A stretch of 64,000 bases of DNA from Glutamicibacter sp. JL.03c (GTDB lineage: Bacteria; Actinomycetota; Actinomycetes; Actinomycetales; Micrococcaceae), in assembly GCF_025854375.1 (NCBI RefSeq), contig NZ_CP107575.1:1488001-1552000 (forward strand), read 5' to 3'. The stretch's first letter is position 1; every line of letters starts with the position of its first letter. Positions 26,779-35,586 of this stretch are shown here, in pieces. The notes under the pieces are model-generated. The model was not told where the DNA came from. It searched no databases and saw only the letters and a list, made by a program, of their open reading frames with translations. The position numbers and the translations under genes were made by a program.

Positions 26779-26800
26779 GGGCACAAGTCATCTTGTGCCC
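26779..26800 (+). promoter_or_regulatory. stem-loop 2 just before fusion gene
   Basis: Perfect 9-bp inverted repeat GGGCACAAG / CTTGTGCCC with a TCAT loop, ending 34 bases before GTG 26835 and 12 bases after stem-loop 1. If the gene is read from an upstream promoter this structure would be in its leader; it could also be a second terminator. Confidence 0.45.
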
Positions 26801-26834
26801 TTACGTTTGATCTTGCTTGAAGGAAACAAAACTG

Positions 26835-29800
26835 GTGGATGAATTTCGTACGCGCATAGCTCTCGGCATAGGCCGTCGAATTGAACGGCTAGGTCGCTAC
26901 AGGGTTGCAGCTCTTTACTACGAACGCACCTTGGCCACTGGGCTTTCGCAAGCATCCGAAATTCAGTTCCGCTACGGTTTTAGCCTCTACAAGTGCAAGC
27001 AGTACTCCAAAGCTATGACCCAGATCGAAGCCGCAGTGGCGCGCCAGCCGCATCGTTACGGCTGGATCCAGACGCTCGCATTGACCATGCAGCGGATGAA
27101 GAAGTACGAGCGGGCTCTAGAGCTATTTGCCGCGGCATGCGAGGGCGATCCAAGCAACATCACCTGGCGCATCCGCTGGGCTCGCTGTGCCCGATTGGCT
27201 CGCAAGGCCGACTACGCCTCGGCAGTACTGGACAAGCTGGTTGTCGATTTCCCGGATGATCCCAAAGCATCATCAGCCATTGCCACCTTCCTGCTGGACA
27301 GCAGCCAGCGCTGGCGCGAATTGGACGTCCGCCTGCAACATGAAAATCAACATGCAGCAGACCCGAAATGGTCATTCCTGACGGCAGAAGCTGCAGCCTA
27401 CATGTCTCGTTTCGACCTTGCAGAGCAGTACTACCGAAAGACCCTCGAACTCGATGACCAGCATGTTAAATATTGGTATGGCCTTGGCCGTAGCCTCGAA
27501 GAACAGGGCAAGCAAGAAGAAGCCGACAACGCTTATTCCAACGCGGTCTTGCGCTCGGGAGACACGACCGTTCAGAAAATCGGTATTGGTAAGATCCACG
27601 AACGCGAAGACGACTGGAACCGGGCCTTGGATGCCTATGAAGCGCAACTGGGACAAGCAGAGGAAGGTGTAGACCTCTACCTGCTTAACTACCGCGCTGG
27701 CGAAGCAGCCGCCCGGCTCTTTGAATTCCGCCAGGCGGCACAGTATTACCGCCGAGCCGAAGAGCTTGCTGAAACCATCGAAGACCATGTGCTGGCAGGC
27801 TATGCACAAGGACGAGTGCTCTCTCGTTCCGGCGACTTTGAATCTGCAGCAAAATGCTTCGCGCGATTCATCGACTTCTTGCCAGAACAAAAACGAGTTG
27901 AAACTCCCGTTGCGCTATTCCGCTTTGCATATAGTCTTCACCAGGTTGGCAAGCATGCTGAAGCCAGTGAGCTCTTCCTGCAGGCAGCATCCGAATGGGG
28001 GTACCTCGGTACATCCTTCCGAGGATCAAAAGCAGCAGGTGCCCGCGCCAATGAACACCGTCAGCGCGCTGCCATTTGCGCAGCCACCGGTGACTGGGCA
28101 GGCGCTGCATCGGCCTACTCATCGGCCATCTGGCACGCCTCATCTACCGAACGCCAGTGGCAGGCACGCGCAGGCCAAGCATACGCCAAGTTGGGCGATT
28201 TCGAGAAGGCCTGCGAATACTTCGTTGGCATGCTGCTCTTTACCGAAATTTCCCTGGCAGGCTTGGGCAATGCGCTCAAGGGCGTAGGACGCCGCCGTGG
28301 TGCCTTGGCTATCCATGCGCGTGAAGTCGAAGACCTGGATGAGAACCTGGTCCTTTTCGAGTCATCTCACGGAAAGAACGTGCATTGCCATCCCTTTGCA
28401 ATCTACCAGGCCATGCGAGAAGATCCGCGATTCGCGAATTTCCGCTACGTTTGGGTTTACAACGACGATTCCCAGATTCCGGCTCAGCTGGCCAATGATC
28501 CAGATGTCGCAATCATCAAGCAGCACTCGGACAAGTACATCAAGGTTCTTGGCACAGCCAAGTACCTGGTGAACAATGCAACGTTCCCGACGTACTTTGC
28601 CCGTCGCGAGGGCCAGCAGGTGCTGAACACCTGGCACGGCACCCCGCTGAAATTCATGGGTAAGCTAGTGAAGGATGGCGTGGCTGAGCACCGCAACGTC
28701 CAGCGGAACTTCCTTCAAACCACGCATATGATGGTTCCGAACACCCACACCTTGAAGACGTTGAGCACGGATCATGATCTGGACGGCCTGTTCCCGGCAA
28801 AGGTCGCATTGACCGGCAGCCCACGCATCGACCAGATGGTCAATATGAGCGAGGAACGCCGTAGCGAGATCCTCACCGAATTGGGTATCGATCCTGAGAA
28901 CCACCAGAAGATCGTGTTATTCGCGCCAACCTGGCGCGGGCAGCTCAAGGATCAATCTTATGACGTGAGCGGACTCGTCGACGACCTGGCAACTCTGGCC
29001 CAAGGCGAGCACCACATGCTTTTCCGCGCACATCGCTTCGCAGAGAAGCTCATCGGCGACGCTGAACTCGATGCCGCAGTGGTCCCTTCGTCAATTGACA
29101 CCAATGAACTTCTTGCTGTCATTGACGTCTTGATCACCGACTACTCGTCGATTTTCTATGACTTCTTGCCCGCCAAGAAACCTGTCATCTTCTATACTCC
29201 CGACTTCGCAGCCTATGAGGCAGAACGAGGGCTCTACTTTGAGCGCTCCACCTGGCCAGGCGAGGTGCTCGACTCGATCGAGGATGTTGCTGCGGAACTC
29301 CAGAGGCAGCTGAGCGTCGCTGAACCCCAGCCGCATCTGAACTTCGCCGAGAACCTGGAAACCTTTGCTTCCATGGAGGATGGCCACGCAACCGCACGAG
29401 TCATCGATTTCTTCTTCTTTGATGATGATTCGCACGTGCTGGCGCCGGTCGAAGATCAGCGCAAGAAGCTGTTGTTCTATCAAGGCCCGTTCAAGCCAAA
29501 CGGCATTGCCACCGCGTTTACCAACCTGATCGGCTCCTTGGATCCGTCAAAGTACCACGTGTCTGTGGCCGTGGACATGGGAGCGGTAGCAAGCAATGCC
29601 GACTCCATGGAGATCCTCGCTTCGCTGCCTGGGCACGTGAAGATTCTTCCACGAGCTGGCGCCACGATCATGTCCGCGGAAGAACGTTGGGTATCCGACG
29701 GGTATCACGCGCATCGCGGTTTTGATTCGCCGGGAGCCGAGCAAGTCCACCTGGGGACCATGGCACGAGAGATGCAGCGTTCCTTCGGTGACGCGCGCTT

Positions 29801-30650
29801 CGACGCAGCCATCGACTTCGAAGGCTATTCGAGATTCTGGGCCAGCTTGTTCTCGGCGGCACACTCCCATGCGGCACGCAACTACATTTACCTTCATAAC
29901 GACATGGTCGGCGAATGGAAGCTCCGCTTCGGCACCATGCCCGGTCTCTTCGCGACTTACCGTCACTATGATCAACTGGTGTCGGTGACCCAAAGCGTGG
30001 GGGAGCAGAACGTCAAGGAGCTATCCACGCTCTTTGGGCTGGCTGAAGAGAAGTTCACCGTTTCGGAAAACCTCTTGGATCTGGAGAAGCCATTGCGCTG
30101 GTCCACGCTTGAGGATCCGGTGCACACCTTCTCCGGCGAGGGCTTGACTGTTTTTGCCAACATGGCTCGACTGTCACCGGAAAAAGGGCAGATGAAATTG
30201 TTGGAGGCCTTCGCACAGGTGCATGAGCAGCATCCAAACACTCGACTGCTTCTTATCGGTGACGGACCATTGCGCACCGACCTGGAAACCGAGGTTGCCG
30301 CCCGCGGTCTTGCCGGCAAAGCGGTCATCACCGGTCTGCTCTCGAACCCGTTCCCAACATTGAAGACCGCAGATTGCTTCGTGTTTTCCTCGGACTATGA
30401 GGGCCAGGGCCTGGCTATGGTTGAAGCGATGATGCTTGGACTGCCAGCGATCTCAACCGACGTGGTGGGTTCACACAGCGTCTTGGCTGATGGCTACGGC
30501 TTGCTCGTCGAGAACTCTGCCGCCGGTTTGGTTGATGGCATGGACCGATACCTGAACGGTTACCAGGCGGACAAGAAATTTGATGCGCAGGAATACCAGA
30601 ACAGCGCGCTAGCGCAGTTTGAACGACTGGTCGATGGTGTCAAAGTCTGA
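26835..30650 (+). CDS. three-domain fusion: TPR repeats, TagF-like transferase, GT4 glycosyltransferase
   Basis: About 1271 residues from GTG 26835 (GAAGGA 10 bases upstream; TTG 26817 is an alternative). Residues 1-490 are helical TPR repeats (for example AALYYERTLATG, AMTQIEAAVARQPHRYGW, LAEQYYRKTLELDDQHVKYW). Residues about 500-870 form a CDP-glycerol glycerophosphotransferase domain: LNTWHGTPLKFMG (about 596), VLFAPTWRGQL (695), LITDYSSIFYDFLPAKKPVIFY (768). Residues about 880-1271 form a GT4 glycosyltransferase: NMARLSPEKGQMKLLEAF (1108) and DYEGQGLAMVEAMMLGLPAISTD (1190, donor-binding EX7E). One protein could thus add both glycerol phosphate and a sugar, making the repeat unit. No membrane segment. 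GC-rich codons, unlike the Stealth gene. Confidence 0.9.
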   Translation: MDEFRTRIALGIGRRIERLGRYRVAALYYERTLATGLSQASEIQFRYGFSLYKCKQYSKAMTQIEAAVARQPHRYGWIQTLALTMQRMKKYERALELFAAACEGDPSNITWRIRWARCARLARKADYASAVLDKLVVDFPDDPKASSAIATFLLDSSQRWRELDVRLQHENQHAADPKWSFLTAEAAAYMSRFDLAEQYYRKTLELDDQHVKYWYGLGRSLEEQGKQEEADNAYSNAVLRSGDTTVQKIGIGKIHEREDDWNRALDAYEAQLGQAEEGVDLYLLNYRAGEAAARLFEFRQAAQYYRRAEELAETIEDHVLAGYAQGRVLSRSGDFESAAKCFARFIDFLPEQKRVETPVALFRFAYSLHQVGKHAEASELFLQAASEWGYLGTSFRGSKAAGARANEHRQRAAICAATGDWAGAASAYSSAIWHASSTERQWQARAGQAYAKLGDFEKACEYFVGMLLFTEISLAGLGNALKGVGRRRGALAIHAREVEDLDENLVLFESSHGKNVHCHPFAIYQAMREDPRFANFRYVWVYNDDSQIPAQLANDPDVAIIKQHSDKYIKVLGTAKYLVNNATFPTYFARREGQQVLNTWHGTPLKFMGKLVKDGVAEHRNVQRNFLQTTHMMVPNTHTLKTLSTDHDLDGLFPAKVALTGSPRIDQMVNMSEERRSEILTELGIDPENHQKIVLFAPTWRGQLKDQSYDVSGLVDDLATLAQGEHHMLFRAHRFAEKLIGDAELDAAVVPSSIDTNELLAVIDVLITDYSSIFYDFLPAKKPVIFYTPDFAAYEAERGLYFERSTWPGEVLDSIEDVAAELQRQLSVAEPQPHLNFAENLETFASMEDGHATARVIDFFFFDDDSHVLAPVEDQRKKLLFYQGPFKPNGIATAFTNLIGSLDPSKYHVSVAVDMGAVASNADSMEILASLPGHVKILPRAGATIMSAEERWVSDGYHAHRGFDSPGAEQVHLGTMAREMQRSFGDARFDAAIDFEGYSRFWASLFSAAHSHAARNYIYLHNDMVGEWKLRFGTMPGLFATYRHYDQLVSVTQSVGEQNVKELSTLFGLAEEKFTVSENLLDLEKPLRWSTLEDPVHTFSGEGLTVFANMARLSPEKGQMKLLEAFAQVHEQHPNTRLLLIGDGPLRTDLETEVAARGLAGKAVITGLLSNPFPTLKTADCFVFSSDYEGQGLAMVEAMMLGLPAISTDVVGSHSVLADGYGLLVENSAAGLVDGMDRYLNGYQADKKFDAQEYQNSALAQFERLVDGVKV

Positions 30651-30660
30651 GAACAAATAG

Positions 30661-30697
30661 ACAGGTCGTGGAGTGCTGAATGCACTCCACGACCTGT
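30661..30697. terminator. bidirectional terminator between fusion gene and TagB-like gene
   Basis: Perfect 16-bp inverted repeat (30661-30676 and 30682-30697), loop TGAAT, 11 bases after the fusion gene stop. It is followed by TT on the + strand and preceded by AATAG, between convergent genes. Confidence 0.8.
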
Positions 30698-30744
30698 TTA
30701 AGGGCCAATTCTTGGTCGCGATCCGGCCCTTTGGAGAAATCGAG

Positions 30745-31980
30745 CTAGGCGGCCCTTCGGCGAGGCAGCCGTTCAACCTCGACGTCGCCCACTACGAGCT
30801 TCAACGACTCGGTGATAAAGCGTTCCATGCTGGCACCAGCGGTAACGTCGCCAAAGTAGTATTCCACGACTTCGCGGAAGCTCTCATTGTCTTCAGTTAA
30901 GGCCCTTCGGATCTTGCCGGCAATTTCTTCGGACTCGTCGGCCGACAGCGCCGGCACCTTGGCCAACGCAGGGGAGTCGGTCACGGTAGCCTCCGCGGAT
31001 ACCGGGGTAGTCACGAACATCGGCTTGCCGGTGGCCATGAAATCGTAGGCAACAGCGGAAATGTCGGTCACGCATAAATCAGAGACCGCCCACTGCCAGC
31101 CCCAATGGGTGGTGTCATCGAAAAGCAAACGTGCAGCAGACGTCGCATTGGCTGACACCAGTTTCTGACGGATCCGTTCAACGGCATGTCCGTAGGCACC
31201 AGAATTCAATCCTGAACGAGGATGCGGGCGGAATATCAAATTGAATCCTCCGTCCTTGATCAGCGCATCGATCAATTTCTCGCCGTGCGAGAGAACCGAG
31301 CCGTAATGCATGGACGGACGGTCACCCTCCCAGGTCGGCGCGTACAGCACCGTTGGCAGGGAAGTATTCAGCGAATAAGGGGCCAAGTAGGAAACATCAA
31401 TCTGTGGACGGCCGATTAGGCGCGTACGCGTCTGGGCGTCATAGTTGCGCAGGTGCAAGTTCAAGCGATCCTGAGCTGCCTGTCCTGCCGAGAAGACATA
31501 ATCGTAGGCCTTGAGCTGATTGGACCACATGTAGGCCTTTTCGCTCTCACCGTGGCTGATGAAGACGTGATTAGGCTCGTTGAAGCGCATCATCTGGAAA
31601 TTGCGGATGTTCTGATTTACATAGAACACCAAACGCAGATCCTGCGAATCGACCAGCCGTTCAACGTCTTCAATGGTCGGCGCGTAATGCACCGGCAGAG
31701 GGCATTCCTCCCGCAGCGCCAGTGCCGAGTCAGGGCGACGGGTGATGACTACGACGGAAACGTACTGCGCTAATTGCTTGATTGGCTCGTACCACTGGCG
31801 GATCTGGTACGCATTGACCATCTCGTCAGCGAAGTACAAGGCAACGCGATAACGGTCCTCTCCGGTAGGCATGTGAAACAGTTCGGTGGCGTGGCGATCA
31901 ATGAATTTACGCTGCTGTCGAGCAGCAAGGCGTTGCCCGGCGTATGATGCCGCGTTATTCAAGGTTTTTAACACCTTCAT
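30745..31980 (-). CDS. TagB/TagF-like CDP-glycerol glycerophosphotransferase, HGESxK type
   Basis: About 411 residues from ATG 31980, with AAAGGA about 7 bases before it; the open frame extends to 32055. Key segments: HVFISHGESEKAYMWSN, VLYAPTWEGDRPSMHYG, IFRPHPRSG and CVTDISAVAYDFMATGKPMFV. As in the gene at 25351, HGES replaces HGTPLK, but the His and the HPR and D-x-S motifs are kept. It lies on the opposite strand to the rest of the cluster and is divergent from yceD, marking the right edge of the island. Likely a primase- or polymerase-type polyol phosphate transferase; acceptor unknown. Confidence 0.87.
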   Translation of the reverse strand: MKVLKTLNNAASYAGQRLAARQQRKFIDRHATELFHMPTGEDRYRVALYFADEMVNAYQIRQWYEPIKQLAQYVSVVVITRRPDSALALREECPLPVHYAPTIEDVERLVDSQDLRLVFYVNQNIRNFQMMRFNEPNHVFISHGESEKAYMWSNQLKAYDYVFSAGQAAQDRLNLHLRNYDAQTRTRLIGRPQIDVSYLAPYSLNTSLPTVLYAPTWEGDRPSMHYGSVLSHGEKLIDALIKDGGFNLIFRPHPRSGLNSGAYGHAVERIRQKLVSANATSAARLLFDDTTHWGWQWAVSDLCVTDISAVAYDFMATGKPMFVTTPVSAEATVTDSPALAKVPALSADESEEIAGKIRRALTEDNESFREVVEYYFGDVTAGASMERFITESLKLVVGDVEVERLPRRRAA

Positions 31981-32283
31981 CAGAGATCCTTTGTCACGAA
32001 AAATAACCCGTCTCCATAAGCATAAGTGGAAGTCATTGGCCAGAGCTGTTGACATGCCTTGAAGCGCCTATGTGCCTAGGGAATTTTGAGCTAATGACCT
32101 AAATACACCCAGATAAGCGGGTTTGCATTCGTTCAATGTTGGGTTATGCCCCATTGCCTCCAGACGTGTTCGAATCTTCATATTGAATCGCACTGCGATA
32201 TGCTGTGGTGAGTGCAACACCAACATCTGTGTGCTTTAGCTGGTTTCAGTTTGGGAACTTGGGTGGTGGCAAGCTAAGATGAA
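31981..32283. promoter_or_regulatory. divergent intergenic region, TagB-like gene / yceD
   Basis: No gene seen. It holds the promoters of two divergent genes. A candidate + strand promoter for yceD is TTGGGA (32251-32256), 18-base spacer, TAAGAT (32275-32280). Confidence 0.4.
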
Positions 32284-32907
32284 ATGTCGGACTATGTTTT
32301 AGTAGGAGTCATCATTAGCGATAAGCGTTCTGATCGATCGCCACATGGCGCACTCGATCGCAACTCGCCTTTGGTTTTTTCAACCAGGGATCTCGGCCGT
32401 TCGCCGGGCTCAATGGAGACTCTAAACGAGCAGGTTCAGGCACCCGCAGATGTGGGAAATGCACTCATCGGTATTCGTGGAGGATCTGAGCTTGACTTAG
32501 ATCTTCGCCTTGAAGCCGTGCATGAAGGAATTTTGGTATCGGGTACCGCTACAGCGCAAATTGCTGGGGAATGTGGACGATGCCTGGATCCTATCGAGTA
32601 CGACTTCGTGGCTGATATTCAGGAGCTCTTCTACTATGAGGAGAGCGAAGAATTCGAAGAAGATGATGATGTGGATCAGTATTGGGTAGTCGGTGACTTG
32701 ATTGACATCGATCCGGTACTACGGAGCGCAGTGGTTACCGCCCTGCCGTTCCAGCCGGTTTGCAAGGAAGATTGCTTGGGGCTCTGCAATGAATGCGGAA
32801 TCAACCTCAACGATGAACCCGAGCATCACCATGAGGTACTTGATCCACGTTGGGCGGCGCTAGCGCAGCTGTCCGACAATGTCACTGAAGATAGTGACAA
32901 AAACTAA
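32284..32907 (+). CDS. yceD: YceD/DUF177 family protein
   Basis: Up to 207 residues. YceD proteins are linked to 23S rRNA accumulation and are encoded before rpmF. Signatures: SPLVFSTRDLGRSPGSM near the start, CGRCLDPIEYDFVADIQELFY, and a second cysteine cluster CKEDCLGLCNECG that probably binds zinc; an acidic stretch EESEEFEEDDDVD lies between. The start is uncertain. ATG 32284 overlaps the predicted -10 and has no good ribosome-binding site; TAGGAG at 32303-32308 points to an in-frame ATT at 32314. rpmF follows after 30 bases and rnc after that, the standard order. Confidence 0.9.
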   Translation: MSDYVLVGVIISDKRSDRSPHGALDRNSPLVFSTRDLGRSPGSMETLNEQVQAPADVGNALIGIRGGSELDLDLRLEAVHEGILVSGTATAQIAGECGRCLDPIEYDFVADIQELFYYEESEEFEEDDDVDQYWVVGDLIDIDPVLRSAVVTALPFQPVCKEDCLGLCNECGINLNDEPEHHHEVLDPRWAALAQLSDNVTEDSDKN

Positions 32908-32937
32908 AACGTTAGACTAGAGAGAAGAGAAGTAGTC

Positions 32938-33141
32938 GTGGCTGTTCCAAAGCGGAAGATGTCCCGTGCGAATACTCGTGCCCGCCGTTCTCAGTGGAAG
33001 GCCACCGCGCCGAACCTGGTGAAGACCGTTGAAAACGGTCGCGTAACTTACAGCCTGCCTCACCAGGCTAAGGTTGTCACCGACTCGGCCGGTACTGAAC
33101 TGTTCCTTGAGTACAAGGGTCGCAAGGTCGCTGACGTCTAA
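32938..33141 (+). CDS. rpmF: 50S ribosomal protein L32
   Basis: 67 residues, starting [22 protein letters not shown], the classic L32 N-terminus. The frame contains no cysteine, so this is the zinc-free (C-minus) form of L32. GTG start with AGAGAAGAGAAG upstream. It lies between yceD and rnc as in most bacteria. Confidence 0.97.
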   Translation: MAVPKRKMSRANTRARRSQWKATAPNLVKTVENGRVTYSLPHQAKVVTDSAGTELFLEYKGRKVADV

Positions 33142-33144
33142 GAC

Positions 33145-33843
33145 ATGTCTTCTAAAGAAGAACTGATGAAGCGTCTCGGAATCGATATCGATTCCGAGAC
33201 GCTTCGTCTTGCATTCACCCATCGCTCGTATTCCTACGAGAACGGTGGCATTCCAACGAACGAACGCCTTGAATTCCTTGGGGACTCGATCCTTGGCTTC
33301 TGCGTTGCAGAACACCTTTACGCTAAATTCCCCGATCTGCCCGAAGGCGATCTGGCAAAACGCCGTGCCGCCATTGTCAGCACGCGTGCCCTGGCCATGA
33401 TTGCCCGAGACCTGGAAGTTGGAGAACATCTTCTCCTCGGACGCGGAGAAGCCCAATCCAACGGCGCTAACAAGTCGTCCATCCTGGCTGACACCATGGA
33501 ATCCATCCTCGGAGCGACCTACCTGGTCCAGGGAATGGACGCGGCTCGTGCTTTTGTGCTTCGCTTCGTCACACCACTGCTGGAGGATCCTCGCCTACTC
33601 GGCGCCACTACCGACTGGAAGACAGTTATCCAGGAAGTCGTTGCCTCTCGCAAATTAGGCGAACTGCGTTATCAGGTCACCGGATCTGGCCCTGACCATG
33701 CACGCACCTACCTTGCCGTGCTGCACATTGGAGAGAACGGCTATGGCGAAGGCCATGGACCGTCCAAAAAAGAAGCTGAACAGGAAGCTGCCCACCAAAC
33801 GTGGCTGCAGCTCAATCCTGGCGAACAGATCCCGAAAAGCTAA
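33145..33843 (+). CDS. rnc: ribonuclease III
   Basis: 232 residues. Double-stranded-RNA endonuclease processing rRNA. The RNase III signature [20 protein letters not shown] at about 38-57 includes the catalytic Glu and Asp; a second acidic site is in [16 protein letters not shown]-terminal double-stranded-RNA-binding domain begins near residue 160 ([22 protein letters not shown], ending [16 protein letters not shown]). It starts 3 bases after the rpmF stop. Normal length and no damage. Confidence 0.96.
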   Translation: MSSKEELMKRLGIDIDSETLRLAFTHRSYSYENGGIPTNERLEFLGDSILGFCVAEHLYAKFPDLPEGDLAKRRAAIVSTRALAMIARDLEVGEHLLLGRGEAQSNGANKSSILADTMESILGATYLVQGMDAARAFVLRFVTPLLEDPRLLGATTDWKTVIQEVVASRKLGELRYQVTGSGPDHARTYLAVLHIGENGYGEGHGPSKKEAEQEAAHQTWLQLNPGEQIPKS

Positions 33844-33854
33844 GCACCACGCAG

Positions 33855-34778
33855 ATGCCTGAACTGCCAGAAGTGGAAGTAGTCCGTCGGGGATTGGACA
33901 AGTGGGTACGCGCTCGAACGGTTGAATCCGTTCAAGTGCTGGATCCACGATCAGTCAGACGCCATCTTGATGGTGCGCTCGACTTCGAAGAATCACTGAC
34001 CGGCTGCACCATTTCCACCGTCGCACGCCGCGGGAAATTCCTCTGGCTGGGACTTGATGGGCTGGACGTTCCTGCGGTTCTCGTCGCGCATCTGGGCATG
34101 AGCGGCCAGTTGCTCGTGGAGCAACCAGACGCACCTGACGAGAAGCACCTCAAGGTGAGGCTTTCGCTAGCGGAACATCTGGATAATCCGGGGGAACTCA
34201 GGTTCGTTGACCAACGGATCTTTGGCGGGATGTTCCTATCGCCGCTGGTTCCAACTCCCGACGGGCTGCCGGCCGGCCAGGGCACCGACGAGCCAGCCAT
34301 ACCGCAGGCCGCGGCGCATATTGCCAGGGACGTTCTCGATCCGCATCGCACCGCAGAAGACCTTTATCTAGCTTTGCGCAAGCGAAGCACCGACCTCAAG
34401 CGGGCCATACTGGACCAAAGTGTCATCTCCGGGGTTGGCAATATCTACGCTGATGAAGCCCTATGGCAGGCAAAGCTTTCGGGATACCGGAAAACCGCCA
34501 CGATTCGGCGCCCGGAGGTGCAACGCCTTAACGATGCCCTGATTGATGTCATGACCCGCGCGCTGGATGCGGGCGGCACCAGCTTCGACTCGCTGTACGT
34601 CAACGTCAACGGTGCCAGTGGCTACTTTGCCCGCTCGCTCAACGCCTACGGACGCGAGGGCAATCCCTGCCTGCGCTGCGCCGAAAACGGGGTGAGCTCG
34701 GTGATCCGTAGGGACGCGTTCATGGGGCGTTCTTCCTACACTTGCCCGGTGTGCCAGCCACGCCCGCGCAGGCGATGA
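33855..34778 (+). CDS. mutM: formamidopyrimidine-DNA glycosylase
   Basis: 307 residues from ATG 33855; the open frame begins at 33801 but [14 protein letters not shown] is the fixed start of the enzyme, with catalytic Pro2 and Glu3. It removes 8-oxoguanine and cleaves the strand. Marks: [56 protein letters not shown], and the C-terminal zinc finger C-LRC...C-PVC. The segment 34620-34663, encoding [14 protein letters not shown], is repeated nearly exactly at 41087-41130. Only 11 bases separate it from rnc. In relatives smc follows; here more than 8 kb intervene. Confidence 0.96.
   Translation: MPELPEVEVVRRGLDKWVRARTVESVQVLDPRSVRRHLDGALDFEESLTGCTISTVARRGKFLWLGLDGLDVPAVLVAHLGMSGQLLVEQPDAPDEKHLKVRLSLAEHLDNPGELRFVDQRIFGGMFLSPLVPTPDGLPAGQGTDEPAIPQAAAHIARDVLDPHRTAEDLYLALRKRSTDLKRAILDQSVISGVGNIYADEALWQAKLSGYRKTATIRRPEVQRLNDALIDVMTRALDAGGTSFDSLYVNVNGASGYFARSLNAYGREGNPCLRCAENGVSSVIRRDAFMGRSSYTCPVCQPRPRRR
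34620..34663 (+). repeat. 44-bp direct repeat, copy 1 (inside mutM)
   Basis: Matches 41087-41130 in 43 of 44 positions, same orientation, 6.4 kb apart. It covers the mutM codons for [14 protein letters not shown]. Bases outside the repeat diverge. Confidence 0.85.
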
Positions 34779-34886
34779 AGTTTTTCAGAAACACGCATTT
34801 ATCGATTATGCCCGAAATCCTGCGCTCGCCTCGAAGATTGACCCACGTCCCGGATAACACGTCACTTTAAAGCTTGTCATTAGCAT

Positions 34887-35330
34887 GTGGCAGTACGGAT
34901 GGTCGGTGCGACGATCACGGAGACTGTGCGCTACGGCAAGTTCCTGTGGCTGATCCTGGACGAGACAGATGCGTTGCTGATCCGTCTATGGATGAACGGT
35001 CAGATGCTCGTCACTTCCTCCGATGCGCCGACAGCCTCGAACGAGCGGGCGCGGTTCACCTTCACCTACGGCGGCCATCATCTGCGGTTTAACGACCGTC
35101 GCACGTTCGGGCATCTGATGTATGACGAGGGCGGTGCCGCACGGCTGTCGTCGATCGCCCGCATCGCTCGTGATCTGTCCGATACGCTGTTCGATCAAGC
35201 CTTGGTGGTCGAAGGTATCCATTCCAAGCGCATCGGGATCAAGCGCGCGCTGCTGGACCAGACGGTGGTGTCCGGCATTTGAACCACTACTCCGATGAAG
35301 CCCTCTGGGCTGCCAAGGTGCACGGGGGAG
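34887..35330 (+). pseudogene. second Fpg/MutM-type glycosylase, truncated and frameshifted
   Basis: From GTG 34887 the frame encodes a piece that matches Fpg from about residue 45 to 180: GKFLWLILDETDALLIRLWMNGQMLV, FNDRRTFGHLMY, IARDLSDTLFDQALVVEGIHSKRIGIKRALLDQTVVSGI. It stops at 35282, and a shift of frame continues the match with NHYSDEALWAAKVHG. The catalytic N-terminus (Pro2, Glu3) and the zinc finger are missing. It differs so much from the intact mutM 100 bases upstream that it is not a recent copy; it seems to come from another lineage. Confidence 0.75.
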
Positions 35331-35586
35331 GTCTTGGCCGCCGCGGGACCCCGACCGTGCGGGAGAAGTTTCATGAACCGATCGAGCCGCTACTGACCGG
35401 TCTGCCAGCGGAAACGCTAGGTAGGGTACGCATGCGTCACCGGTTCAAAAATGCGCAGTTTATCGAAGCGCTCGGCTGGAGGATGTCCAGCCGAGCGATT
35501 TCATGTCATTGGATTCACCAGCTTTTAGGCTTCCGGTGGATCGCCAACGATTTTAAGCAGTGCGCCTGCTAGTCCTGAAGTTCCAA
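35331..35586. other. gene-free stretch after Fpg remnant
   Basis: No convincing gene. It contains the last traces of the Fpg remnant frame and the MFS terminator hairpin at 35469-35497. Confidence 0.5.
35469..35497 (-). terminator. hairpin downstream of MFS gene
   Basis: Perfect 12-bp inverted repeat CGCTCGGCTGGA / TCCAGCCGAGCG, loop GGATG, about 90 bases beyond the stop of the minus-strand MFS gene. Confidence 0.6.

Noticed and set aside
32165-32180. GTTCGAATC, like a tRNA T-loop.
   Set aside because: No acceptor stem, anticodon arm or D-arm can be folded around it. No tRNA found in the window.
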